A stretch of DNA of 64,000 bases from Bacteroidales bacterium. Lineage in GTDB: Bacteria; Bacteroidota; Bacteroidia; Bacteroidales; P3. Each line of letters opens with the position of its first letter. The first letter of the stretch is position 1. The DNA lies in assembly GCA_028708845.1 (NCBI GenBank), contig JAQVXZ010000002.1:62001-126000 (forward strand). The letters are read 5' to 3'. Both the position numbers and the translations under genes were made by a program. The notes under the pieces are model-generated. The model made no database searches and had not been told where the DNA came from. It saw nothing but the letters and a program-made list of their open reading frames with translations. Positions 35,774 through 43,925 of the stretch are shown one piece after another.

Positions 35774-35817
35774 TAATTAAAAAAAGGGTTCCAAAACATT
35801 TTGTTTTTAGAACCCTT
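35774..35817 (-). terminator. Intrinsic terminator behind tsf
   Basis: Stem AAGGGTTC / GAACCCTT (35784-35791 with 35810-35817). On the minus strand it is followed by a T-run (A-run 35779-35785 on plus). It ends the rplM-rpsI-rpsB-tsf operon. Confidence 0.85.
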
Positions 35818-35839
35818 AGTTTCAATTATTATTAAAGAT

Positions 35840-36667
35840 TTAAGCTTCTAACGCAAAACGGAAGAATGCTGTAACGGTTAATTCTTTATCTCCTTCTTGA
35901 AGATATTGAAGAACGTTTTTCTTTGTGTCTTTAATGAAGTCTTGACTTAATAATGTATTTTCTTTGAAGAATTTGTTAAGTTTACCTTCTGCTATTTTGT
36001 CAACCATATTTTCTGGTTTGCCTTCTTCACGAACTTGTCCGCGATAAATTTCCATTTCTCTTTCGATTGTTTCGGCAGAAACAGTTGTTTTGTCTAAAGC
36101 AAGAGGTGACATTGCTGCAATTTGCATTGCAACATCATGTCCTTGTACATCAAATCCAGTTTTGTTTAAAGCAACAATTGTAGCCAAACGATTACCAGTG
36201 TGAATATATGAATATACAACAGGTGCTTCAAGAGTTTCGTACTTAGCTAGCTCTATTTTTTCACCAATTTTTGCAATTTGCTCTATGATTAGGTTTTCAA
36301 CAGTCGAACCATTTATAACTAATGCATTAACTTGCTCTGCAGTTTTAACTTTAGCAGCAATAGCATTGTTTAATATTAAACGAGTGAAATCAACAAAATC
36401 ATCATTCTTTGCAACAAAGTCAGTTTCGCAATTAAGCATAATTACTGCACCAAATGTATTGTCTTCTGTTGTTGCTGCTAATACACAACCCTCACTTGCA
36501 TCTCTGTCTGCACGTTTTGAAGCTAATTTTTGACCCTTTTCACGTAAGTAGTCAATTGCTTTATCCATATCGCCTTCGCATTCAACTAGGGCTTTTTTGC
36601 AGTCCATCATACCAACACCAGTACGTTGACGTAATTCATTAACAGCTGAAGCAGTTATATTTGCCAT
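35840..36667 (-). CDS. tsf: Elongation factor Ts
   Basis: A 275-residue nucleotide exchange factor for EF-Tu. VNELRQRTGVGMMDCKKAL and the TDFVAKNDDF motif that contacts EF-Tu are intact, and the start is an N-terminal UBA-like domain. The length is normal. Follows rpsB by 32 bp in the conserved order. Confidence 0.97.
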   Translation of the reverse strand: MANITASAVNELRQRTGVGMMDCKKALVECEGDMDKAIDYLREKGQKLASKRADRDASEGCVLAATTEDNTFGAVIMLNCETDFVAKNDDFVDFTRLILNNAIAAKVKTAEQVNALVINGSTVENLIIEQIAKIGEKIELAKYETLEAPVVYSYIHTGNRLATIVALNKTGFDVQGHDVAMQIAAMSPLALDKTTVSAETIEREMEIYRGQVREEGKPENMVDKIAEGKLNKFFKENTLLSQDFIKDTKKNVLQYLQEGDKELTVTAFFRFALEA

Positions 36668-36699
36668 GATATCTTCTTTTTTTACTTGTTCAATAATTA

Positions 36700-37596
36700 T
36701 TATTTCTTTTGAGCTGGTTTCTTTGCAGAAATTACTTTACGAGGACGAGGTTTCTTTTCAGATGAATCATCTTCAGCAATAGCTTTAACTCTCTTAACCT
36801 TAACTCCGTCTTTTAATGTTGATTCTTCGTCTTCGTCTTCGTCTAAAAGTTCAGTTGCTAATGCTTTGTAGTTTTCTTCTTCTTCCTCTGCTGCTTCACG
36901 AGCATCTTTATCCATCTTTCTTTCATTCAATCCCTCTTCAATTGCTTTGCACATGTATTTTACTATTAGTGCTATTGATTTTGAAGCGTCATCATTTGCT
37001 GGAATTGGGAAATCAATAAGGTCTGGATTAACATTAGTATCAACTAATGCAAATATTGGAATATTTAAACGGCGAGCCTCAGAAACAGCTATATGTTCTT
37101 TGTTTATATCAACAACAAAAATTGCTGAAGGAAGACGAGTTAAATCAGAAATAGAGCCTAAGTTCTTTTCTAATTTTGCTTTCTCACGTGATAATTGTAG
37201 ACGTTCGCGTTTGCTTATTTTTGATGTGTCTTTATCGTTGATAAGTTTATCAAGTATGTTCATTTTCTTTACTGCCTTACGGATAGTAACGAAGTTTGTT
37301 AACATACCACCAGGCCAACGTTCAGTAACGAATGGCATGTTCACTGTTGAAACAAGTTCAGAAATAACCTCTTTAGCTTGTTTCTTTGTAGCAACAAAAA
37401 GAATCTTCTTGCCGGATTTTGCTATTTGTTTGATTGCTGCAGCAGCTTCATCTGCCTTCTCAGCTGTTTTGTGTAGGTCAATGATGTGAATACCATTCTT
37501 CTCCATAAATATATAAGGAGCCATTTTAGGATTCCATTTTCTTCTCATGTGTCCGAAGTGAACACTTGACTCTAACATTTCATTAAAATCTAACAT
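36700..37596 (-). CDS. rpsB: 30S ribosomal protein S2 with C-terminal extension
   Basis: The core S2 (about residues 1-230; SSVHFGHMRRKWNPKM, then FVTERWPGGMLTNF, then FALVDTNVNPDLIDFPIPAN) is followed by about 65 extra residues: first very acidic (EEEEENYK..LLDEDEDEES), then basic (KKPRPRKVISAKKPAQKK). E. coli S2 is 241 residues; extended S2 proteins are known in Bacteroidota. It lies between rpsI and tsf. Confidence 0.96.
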   Translation of the reverse strand: MLDFNEMLESSVHFGHMRRKWNPKMAPYIFMEKNGIHIIDLHKTAEKADEAAAAIKQIAKSGKKILFVATKKQAKEVISELVSTVNMPFVTERWPGGMLTNFVTIRKAVKKMNILDKLINDKDTSKISKRERLQLSREKAKLEKNLGSISDLTRLPSAIFVVDINKEHIAVSEARRLNIPIFALVDTNVNPDLIDFPIPANDDASKSIALIVKYMCKAIEEGLNERKMDKDAREAAEEEEENYKALATELLDEDEDEESTLKDGVKVKRVKAIAEDDSSEKKPRPRKVISAKKPAQKK

Positions 37597-37708
37597 CTTG
37601 TTTTTGTTTTTTTGTTTACATTCCTTTAATTAATTCAATTGGCAAGTAGTTGGAGGAAAAACCCAAATCTTACCAATTTGGATACTAAACGGCAATCCAA
37701 TAATTCTT

Positions 37709-38095
37709 TTAACGTTTGCTAAATTGGAATTTCTTACGAGCGCCTTTTTGTCCTGGTTTCTTTCTTTCAACCATACGAGGGTCTCTACGAACTAAACCTT
37801 TCGCCTTTAATGCTGGGCGATTTTCAATATCAACCTCACATAATGCACGAGCAATCGCCATACGTAGAGCTTCTGCCTGTCCAGTAGTTCCACCACCGTC
37901 TAAGTTAGCTTTAACGTCATATTGTCCATAAGCTCCTACTGTTTCAAATGCTTGGCGACAAACATATTGTAATGTTGGAGTAGGGAAATATTCTATGTAA
38001 TCTCTCCCATTTATAGTAATATTACCACTGCCTGCAGTCATATAGATACGAGCAACAGCAGATTTTCTTCTTCCTATTTTGTTTATTACTTCCAT
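37709..38095 (-). CDS. rpsI: 30S ribosomal protein S9
   Basis: A 128-residue S9 with NKIGRRKSAVARIYM at the start, GGGTTGQAEALRMAIARAL in the middle and the basic tail RKKPGQKGARKKFQFSKR. The C-terminal Lys-Arg reaches the P-site tRNA in ribosome structures. Immediately follows rplM. Confidence 0.97.
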   Translation of the reverse strand: MEVINKIGRRKSAVARIYMTAGSGNITINGRDYIEYFPTPTLQYVCRQAFETVGAYGQYDVKANLDGGGTTGQAEALRMAIARALCEVDIENRPALKAKGLVRRDPRMVERKKPGQKGARKKFQFSKR

Positions 38096-38099
38096 GAAA

Positions 38100-38555
38100 T
38101 TATCGGATTGAATTTAAATTAACTACTTTTGGTTGTTGAGCTTCGTGTTGATGCACAGTTCCAGCATAAACATAAAGATTTCTGTATAAAACAGCTCCCA
38201 ACTTATTTTTTGGTAACATACCCTTAACAGCGTGTTCTATTACACGAATAGGGTGAGTTGCCAATACTTGTTTTGGAGTCGTAAATCTTTGTCCACCTGG
38301 ATGACCAGTATGACGAGTATAAACTTTTTCAGTTAATTTATTTCCTGATAAGCGTATTTTCTCAGCATTAATAATAATAACATTATCTCCACAATCAACG
38401 TGAGGAGTAAAGGATGGCTTATGTTTGCCTCTTAACACATTCGCCACTTTTGTAGCTAAACGTCCCAAAATTTGATTTTCTGCATCTATGATGATCCATT
38501 CTTTTTGAACGGTTTCTTTGTTCGCAGATACGGTTTTGTAACTTAACGTATTCAT
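38100..38555 (-). CDS. rplM: 50S ribosomal protein L13
   Basis: A 151-residue L13 with WIIIDAENQILGRLATKVA, GKHKPSFTPHVDCGD and the VKGMLPKNKLGAVLYRNLYV segment. First gene of the rplM-rpsI-rpsB-tsf operon. The nearest -7 box lies about 185 nt upstream, leaving a long leader that could carry ribosomal-protein feedback control. Confidence 0.97.
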   Translation of the reverse strand: MNTLSYKTVSANKETVQKEWIIIDAENQILGRLATKVANVLRGKHKPSFTPHVDCGDNVIIINAEKIRLSGNKLTEKVYTRHTGHPGGQRFTTPKQVLATHPIRVIEHAVKGMLPKNKLGAVLYRNLYVYAGTVHQHEAQQPKVVNLNSIR

Positions 38556-38748
38556 TTTTTAAATTTATGTTTTTAAAACATCTTAATTTTTACTCTGTTT
38601 TCCGAGTAAATACTACCTTAACTCATTGCTTTAATCTCTATTCCAACGGGCAATCAGAATATCATAAAACGATGAAAGTCATCCCACTAAACATATTGGT
38701 AACTGGATAATTGTTGTGCGTAACCTATGTTTAGGGCTTGCAAAGATA
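38556..38748 (-). promoter_or_regulatory. Promoter and ~180-nt leader of the rplM operon
   Basis: A minus-strand TATCTTTG box at 38741-38748 is the only good -7 element, so the mRNA would carry about 180 untranslated bases. The leader contains a small hairpin (ACTC-GGAAAACA-GAGT-like, near 38595-38610) and no ORF. An L13 autoregulatory element is an inference from length and position. Confidence 0.45.
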
Positions 38749-38849
38749 CAATCTTTTATTTTACTTACAATACTTTAAATGTTTTTTTCTGTTTTTCTAT
38801 TCTCTTTTCTATTATTTTTTTACCTTTGCTCAAATATAATATTAATTTT

Positions 38850-39554
38850 ATGGAGGACGAAACAACATATTTTAGTATAAAGAATTGGGCTAAAGAAGAT
38901 AGGCCACGCGAAAAACTAATGCAAATTGGTAAAAAGAATCTTACCAATGCAGAGCTTTTAGCTATAATTATTGGGTCTGGCTCAAGAAATGAAAGTGCAG
39001 TTCAGTTGGCACAAAGAATTTTAAATTCTGTCAATAATAATGTCGATGAACTTTCCTCTCTTAATTATAAAGACTTAATGAATAAGTTTAAGGGAATAGG
39101 GGAAGCAAAAGCAATAAATATTGTTGCTTCTTTAGAATTAGGGAATAGGAGGCATGTTATTAAAGACGATATTCTTTTTATTAAGGAGCCAAGGCAAGTA
39201 TATAATCTGTTGTTTTCCGATATTGCGGATTTACAACATGAAACCTTTTGGATAATACTATTGAGCAACTCTCAGAAGTTTATAAGGAAAGATTGTATAA
39301 GTGAAGGAGGCTGGTCGGAAACAAGTGTAGATTTAAAGAAGTTGTTTAAGATATGTCTTGAAAACAATTCTTCAAAAATCATTCTTGCACACAATCACCC
39401 CTCAGGCAATATAATCCCAAGTGAAAGTGATAGAGCAATTACAGAAAGAATTTCAAAAGCAGGAAAAATTCTTTCAATAAGTGTTTTAGACCATGTAATA
39501 TTTGGTAAAAAAGGAGAGTATTATTCTTTTGTTGAGAAAAACATTATGAGTTGA
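38850..39554 (+). CDS. radC: RadC-family JAMM/MPN+ protein
   Basis: A 234-residue protein: an N-terminal helix-hairpin-helix region (about 20-90) and a MPN+ domain with the zinc motif AHNHPSGNIIPSESDRAIT (H-x-H...D). Despite the name, a repair role is not established for this family. I start at ATG 38850 because a TACCTTTG -7 box at 38821-38828 lies just upstream; the open frame extends 41 codons further but would begin before that promoter. Confidence 0.9.
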   Translation: MEDETTYFSIKNWAKEDRPREKLMQIGKKNLTNAELLAIIIGSGSRNESAVQLAQRILNSVNNNVDELSSLNYKDLMNKFKGIGEAKAINIVASLELGNRRHVIKDDILFIKEPRQVYNLLFSDIADLQHETFWIILLSNSQKFIRKDCISEGGWSETSVDLKKLFKICLENNSSKIILAHNHPSGNIIPSESDRAITERISKAGKILSISVLDHVIFGKKGEYYSFVEKNIMS

Positions 39555-39563
39555 GTAATATTA

Positions 39564-40316
39564 TTATTTACCCTTAACGTTTTTATATTCTTGGTTTAAT
39601 CCCTTTACTATTTCATCAGTAATATCTAAAGCATCATCAGCATAAAGAACGGCACTTGAAATATAAGATCTACTTAGAATTATATTGAATTTCTGATTCT
39701 TTGCGTTATAATCATTAATGAATGCGTAAACAGCATTAAGGAGTTTTTTGTTATCCTCAAATTGACGTTGCTGTAATTGAGCCATCATTTTTTGTTGAAG
39801 CATTGGAAATTCTTGTTGGCGACGAGTTAAGTCTTCTTCTTTCTTTTTTTGCTCAGTTAAAGTAAGTTTGTCACCTGTTTTCAAGTAATTTTCATAATCG
39901 GTTTGTAGTTTTTTACCTTGAGCTTGGTAATTAGCCTCTAGTGAGGTTTGATATGTGGTTAAACTTTTTTCTAAGTCCTTAGCATATTCATATTGAGTTA
40001 AAATTGAATCTGTATTAACATACGCAATTCTTAAGTCTCCCGTTTGAACAACTTTTGGAGTTGATGATATATTGTTTTCTTTCGGACCTCCACATAAAAA
40101 CAAACACAGCAAAACTATAACGCCAACAAATGAAAGAATAGAAAAAATAGCAAAAGTTATTATAAGAGGAGAACGCTTCTTACCCTTTGGTAAGGGAATT
40201 GTATCTTTAGGTTCTTCGTATATTATTTTTTCCTCTTCTATTTTTTCTTCTTCAGAAGCAATTTTCGAATTGATATTATCTTCAATATTGTTGTTATCTA
40301 AGTCTTGGTTATCCAT
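39564..40316 (-). CDS. OmpH/Skp-like protein with N-terminal membrane anchor
   Basis: A 250-residue protein. Residues 1-50 are an acidic cytoplasmic-type segment ending in a basic patch (PLPKGKKRSP). Residues 51-76 form a membrane helix. The rest is OmpH-like: LRIAYVNTDSILTQYEYAKD, then a long coiled coil rich in Gln, Lys and Glu (about 115-205), then ALDITDEIVKGL. OmpH/Skp chaperones normally have a cleavable signal peptide; here the protein would stay tethered to the inner membrane facing the periplasm. Confidence 0.75.
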   Translation of the reverse strand: MDNQDLDNNNIEDNINSKIASEEEKIEEEKIIYEEPKDTIPLPKGKKRSPLIITFAIFSILSFVGVIVLLCLFLCGGPKENNISSTPKVVQTGDLRIAYVNTDSILTQYEYAKDLEKSLTTYQTSLEANYQAQGKKLQTDYENYLKTGDKLTLTEQKKKEEDLTRRQQEFPMLQQKMMAQLQQRQFEDNKKLLNAVYAFINDYNAKNQKFNIILSRSYISSAVLYADDALDITDEIVKGLNQEYKNVKGK

Positions 40317-40371
40317 GTTGTTGTTTTGTTAAAAGATTATGATGATGCAAAATTACTAAAAATTCTAGGAT

Positions 40372-40410
40372 AAAAAAAAGACTTACCAAGAAATAAATCA
40401 AGGTAAGTCT
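40372..40410 (-). terminator. Intrinsic terminator behind the RRM gene
   Basis: Nine-bp stem AGACTTACC / GGTAAGTCT (40379-40387 with 40402-40410), with a T-run on the minus strand. Confidence 0.85.
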
Positions 40411-40433
40411 CCTTTTTAATGATATAGTATATA

Positions 40434-40757
40434 CTAATAACGATCGCTATTATAATTACTTCTACCTCTTTGGTCTCTGTTGAAACCACCACCACCACGG
40501 TTGCTATCACCTCTATCCTCACGAGGACGAGCTACTGCAACAGAGATAACTTTCTTATCAAAAGAAGCTCCGTTAAGTTCTTCAATTGCTTTTTGTCCGT
40601 GTTCGTCAGACATTTCAACAAATCCAAAACCTCTTGAACGGCCAGTAAATTTGTCAGTAATAACTTTTGCTGAAGAAACTTCACCGTATTCTTCAAACGC
40701 TTGTCTTAAGTCATCATCATTGATAGCGTAACTTAAGTTTGAAACAAAAATGTTCAT
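40434..40757 (-). CDS. RRM-domain RNA-binding protein
   Basis: A 107-residue protein: one RNA recognition motif with RNP2 IFVSNL (3-8) and RNP1 RGFGFVEM (42-49), then a short Arg/Gly/Asn/Asp-rich tail. Such single-RRM proteins are common in Bacteroidota and cyanobacteria, where some respond to cold or act as global RNA binders. A minus-strand TATCTTTG box at 40881-40888 would give a leader of about 120 nt, fitting post-transcriptional control. Confidence 0.9.
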   Translation of the reverse strand: MNIFVSNLSYAINDDDLRQAFEEYGEVSSAKVITDKFTGRSRGFGFVEMSDEHGQKAIEELNGASFDKKVISVAVARPREDRGDSNRGGGGFNRDQRGRSNYNSDRY

Positions 40758-40880
40758 ATAAAATAAATTAAATAATAAAATGAGGGAAAATCTTTTTTCT
40801 TAAAACGAATAAACTAACTTCAATAATTAAATAGTAGCGAATAAAACCGTTTTAAAAGATTTTTCATCTCAAAAACATTG

Positions 40881-40888
40881 CAAAGATA
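40881..40888 (-). promoter_or_regulatory. -7 box of the RRM gene
   Basis: TATCTTTG on the minus strand, about 125 bp before the start codon. No clear -33 TTTG at the usual distance. Confidence 0.45.
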
Positions 40889-40986
40889 CACTAATATTTA
40901 TTACCACCTAATTTTTTTAATTTTTAATTTCATTTTTATTTCTATAACATACCTAAGTATGTTGGCATAGCTTAGGATCTTGAAAA

Positions 40987-41025
40987 TAAAAAAAAGCTGA
41001 AACATTAATTTGTTTCAGCTTTTTT
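40987..41025 (-). terminator. Intrinsic terminator behind tRNA-Phe
   Basis: Nine-bp stem AGCTGAAAC / GTTTCAGCT (40995-41003 with 41012-41020) flanked by A and T runs. It could work on both strands. Confidence 0.85.
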
Positions 41026-41029
41026 GGAG

Positions 41030-41102
<73 letters not shown>

Positions 41103-41244
41103 ATTCGTAAAGAGGTTGCAAAAGTATAACAAATTTTATTATCTCACAAATTTTAATGTTATTATTCAACAATAATTTAAAGCTGTCTTTGTTAACTGAA
41201 TATTTATAAGGTCTTTGTATTCTTTTATTAGAAAATAAGAAATG

Positions 41245-41280
41245 AAAAAAGAGGGAGTATAATAGTTTATGCACCCTCTT
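41245..41280 (-). terminator. Intrinsic terminator behind buk
   Basis: Stem AAGAGGG / CCCTCTT (41249-41255 with 41274-41280) with a T-run on the minus strand. Confidence 0.75.
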
Positions 41281-41324
41281 AGTTTTGTAATTAAGGCAAA
41301 ATGCCTACATATATTTATATGGTG

Positions 41325-42404
41325 TTATTCGTATTTTGTTGCTTCAATTTCTCCATTAATCAACATTAGGGCATTTTGAGCTAAAGCACCCATTTCGTCC
41401 TCTCCTGGATATGCATGTACAGGAGCAATAGATTTTACTCTATCTGTAATTAATTCAACAAAGGTTTTGCTGTAAGCAATTCCACCAGTTAAGAATATTG
41501 CATCAACCTCTCCCTTAAGAACAGTTGACATAGCTCCAATTTCTTTTGAAACCTGATAAGCCATAGCTTCTTGAATAAATTCAAAATTCTTATCTCCTTC
41601 TTTAGCCTTACATTCAACTTGGTAAGCATCGTTTGTTCCAAGATAAGCAACATATCCTCCATTACCAACAACCATTTTTTTGATTTCTTGTTCAGTATAC
41701 TTCCCTCCAAAACAAATCTTTATTATCTCATTAACTGGTAATGTTCCTGATCTCTCTGGAGAGAAAGGGCCATCTCCATCAAGAGCTTGGTTAACATCAA
41801 TAACTTTTCCTTTATGATGAGCAGCAACACTTATTCCTCCACCTAGGTGAACTCCAATAAGGTTTAACTCTTCGTATTTCTTATTAACTTCTTTTGCATA
41901 TCTACGAGCAATTGCTTTTTGGTTTAATGCGTGGAAAATAGATCTGCGAGGCATAAGAGGATGACCGCTTATTCTAGCAAAGTCACAAAACTCATCAACT
42001 ACAACAGGGTCTGCAATAACAGCTCTTGCTCCCGGAATACTATTTGCAATATCATAAGCAATTAGTCCTCCAAGATTAGATGCATGTTGACCTTCTCTTC
42101 CTATGCGAAGATCTTCCAACATTTCTTCATTAATTTCAAGAACTCCTGAAGCAACAGGTTTAACCAATCCTCCTCTTCCAATAATAACTTTAAATTCTTG
42201 AAGATTGAACTGAGCCATATTAATTTCTTTAAGAATTAATTCTTTTCTGAACTCATATTGGTCAGCAATGTTTTCGAAAGGAGCCAATTCTTCTGATGAA
42301 TGCTTGATGTTTTTTAGAAACATTTGTTCTGCACCATTATACACTGCAATCTTTGTAGATGTTGATCCAGGATTAATAGCAAGGATTAGGTTTGTTTTTT
42401 CCAT
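41325..42404 (-). CDS. buk: Butyrate kinase
   Basis: A 359-residue ASKHA-fold acyl kinase making ATP and butyrate (or a branched acid) from the acyl phosphate. It begins LILAINPGSTSTKIAVYNG (phosphate 1 motif), and has GVHLGGGISVAAHHKGKVID and IFLTGGIAYSKTF (adenosine motif). It is longer than E. coli-type acetate kinase relatives only in loops and fits Buk. The phosphotransbutyrylase gene usually beside it is not in the window. Confidence 0.92.
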   Translation of the reverse strand: MEKTNLILAINPGSTSTKIAVYNGAEQMFLKNIKHSSEELAPFENIADQYEFRKELILKEINMAQFNLQEFKVIIGRGGLVKPVASGVLEINEEMLEDLRIGREGQHASNLGGLIAYDIANSIPGARAVIADPVVVDEFCDFARISGHPLMPRRSIFHALNQKAIARRYAKEVNKKYEELNLIGVHLGGGISVAAHHKGKVIDVNQALDGDGPFSPERSGTLPVNEIIKICFGGKYTEQEIKKMVVGNGGYVAYLGTNDAYQVECKAKEGDKNFEFIQEAMAYQVSKEIGAMSTVLKGEVDAIFLTGGIAYSKTFVELITDRVKSIAPVHAYPGEDEMGALAQNALMLINGEIEATKYE

Positions 42405-42522
42405 TATATTATATTACTTTTATGTTGAATAATCAAATAATTAAGCAACAAAATTACAGCCATTTTTCAGATTACACAAATTTATTTTCCCTTTATGTCG
42501 ATTATATATCGATAAATTGTAT

Positions 42523-42530
42523 TATGTTTG
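42523..42530 (+). promoter_or_regulatory. -7 box of trxA
   Basis: TATGTTTG, 28 bp before the trxA ATG. Just upstream is an A/T palindrome TCGATTATATATCGA (42499-42513), at the place where a -33 box or an operator would be. Confidence 0.45.
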
Positions 42531-42558
42531 CACTTCATTATATTAAAAACATAATAAT

Positions 42559-42876
42559 ATGGCATTAGAAGTTACAGATGCAACCTTTGAAAGTGTTGTA
42601 AAACAATCAGACAAGCTTGTTGTTTTAGATTTTTGGGCACAATGGTGCGGTCCTTGCCGTCAGATAACTCCTATTATTGATGAGTTATCAGTAGAATATG
42701 ATGGAAGAGTTGTTATTGGAAAAGTAAATGTTGATGAATCAAATGACATTACATCACAGTATTCAATACGCAACATTCCAACAATACTATTCTTAAAGAA
42801 TGGTGAAGTGGTGGACAAACTTGTTGGAGCTCAATCAAAATCTAAGTTCGTAGAGATTATAGAAAAAAATCTATAA
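42559..42876 (+). CDS. trxA: Thioredoxin
   Basis: A 105-residue cytosolic thioredoxin with the redox motif WCGPC at residues 29-33 and the cis-proline loop RNIPTILFLKNGE. No signal peptide. It is followed eight bp later by a DUF58 gene. Confidence 0.96.
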   Translation: MALEVTDATFESVVKQSDKLVVLDFWAQWCGPCRQITPIIDELSVEYDGRVVIGKVNVDESNDITSQYSIRNIPTILFLKNGEVVDKLVGAQSKSKFVEIIEKNL

Positions 42877-42883
42877 TACTAAT

Positions 42884-43813
42884 ATGTCCGATAGAATAGA
42901 AAATATAATCGGATATAATTCAATTGAGTTTGTAACCAATCAAATTGTTGAAGGGTTTATTACAGGCTTACACAAAAGTCCATTCCATGGGTTTTCGGTT
43001 GAATTTGCAGAACATAGACTCTATAATTCTGGCGAATCAATCAAAAACATAGACTGGAAACTATATGGAAGAACAGATAAGTTTTTTGTAAAAAAATATG
43101 AAGAGGAAACCAATCTTCGATGCGTATTAGTATTAGATAATTCCTCTTCAATGTTTTTCCCAATCCAAAAGGAGAATTCGTTTTCTAATCCCAATAAAAT
43201 TACATTTGCAGCTTATGCCTCTGGAGCCATAATTCAAATGCTTTCTCGCCAGAGAGACGCCTTTGGAATAAGCCTTGTTTCCGATAAAATTGATTTAATA
43301 ACTGATATTAAGTCAAATTTTGGACACAAGAAATACGTCTTTAATCTTCTTGAAGACCTAATTAGACCAAAAGACAAAGAAGCAAAGGCACAAACAAACA
43401 TTTCTCCAATTCTACATCAGATAGCAGAACAAATTCATCGACGCTCTCTAATAATAATTTTCACAGACTTACTTTCATCACAAGATAGCGAAAACGAAAT
43501 CATATTATCCTTGCAACATTTAAAACATTGCAAGCACGAAGTAATTCTTTTCCATGTTAATGACAGAAATAAAGAGATAGATTTTGATTATAAAAACACT
43601 CCTTACCGCCTTATAGACGTTGAAACCTCAGAAGAAATCAAATTAAACCCTCAAGACCTCAGAGAGGTTTACCGAAAAGCAATACTTCAGAAAATCAAGA
43701 CCATAAAAGATGCTTGTGAAAACATTAGAATAGATTTTGTTGATGCCAATATAAATGAAGGAGTTGATAAAATACTCCTACCTTATATAATAAAAAGAAC
43801 AAAAATGAATTAA
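42884..43813 (+). CDS. DUF58 (vWA-like) protein
   Basis: A 309-residue protein of the DUF58 family. FSVEFAEHRLYNSGESIKNI, then DWKLYGRTDKFFVKKYEEE is the family signature. A vWA-like fold follows with VLDNSSSM as a MIDAS-type motif and IIIFTDLLSS. Such proteins are commonly encoded with MoxR ATPases and BatA/BatB in Bacteroidota, but those partners are not next to it here. Confidence 0.85.
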   Translation: MSDRIENIIGYNSIEFVTNQIVEGFITGLHKSPFHGFSVEFAEHRLYNSGESIKNIDWKLYGRTDKFFVKKYEEETNLRCVLVLDNSSSMFFPIQKENSFSNPNKITFAAYASGAIIQMLSRQRDAFGISLVSDKIDLITDIKSNFGHKKYVFNLLEDLIRPKDKEAKAQTNISPILHQIAEQIHRRSLIIIFTDLLSSQDSENEIILSLQHLKHCKHEVILFHVNDRNKEIDFDYKNTPYRLIDVETSEEIKLNPQDLREVYRKAILQKIKTIKDACENIRIDFVDANINEGVDKILLPYIIKRTKMN

Positions 43814-43925
43814 TTATCATCCTAAATGCATCAAATCTCGCAAATTATTAATATTTTTGCATATTATAATGTCTAGTTATTGACAAGAAACGAAGTAAGA
43901 ACGAAATTTTAATTACATAAGAAAT

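Noticed and set aside
38727-38849. 41-codon N-terminal extension of RadC
   Set aside because: It begins before the TACCTTTG box and consists of hydrophobic AT-rich codons unlike RadC.
41325-42404. Acetate kinase
   Set aside because: The length of 359 and the motif spacing fit butyrate kinase better.
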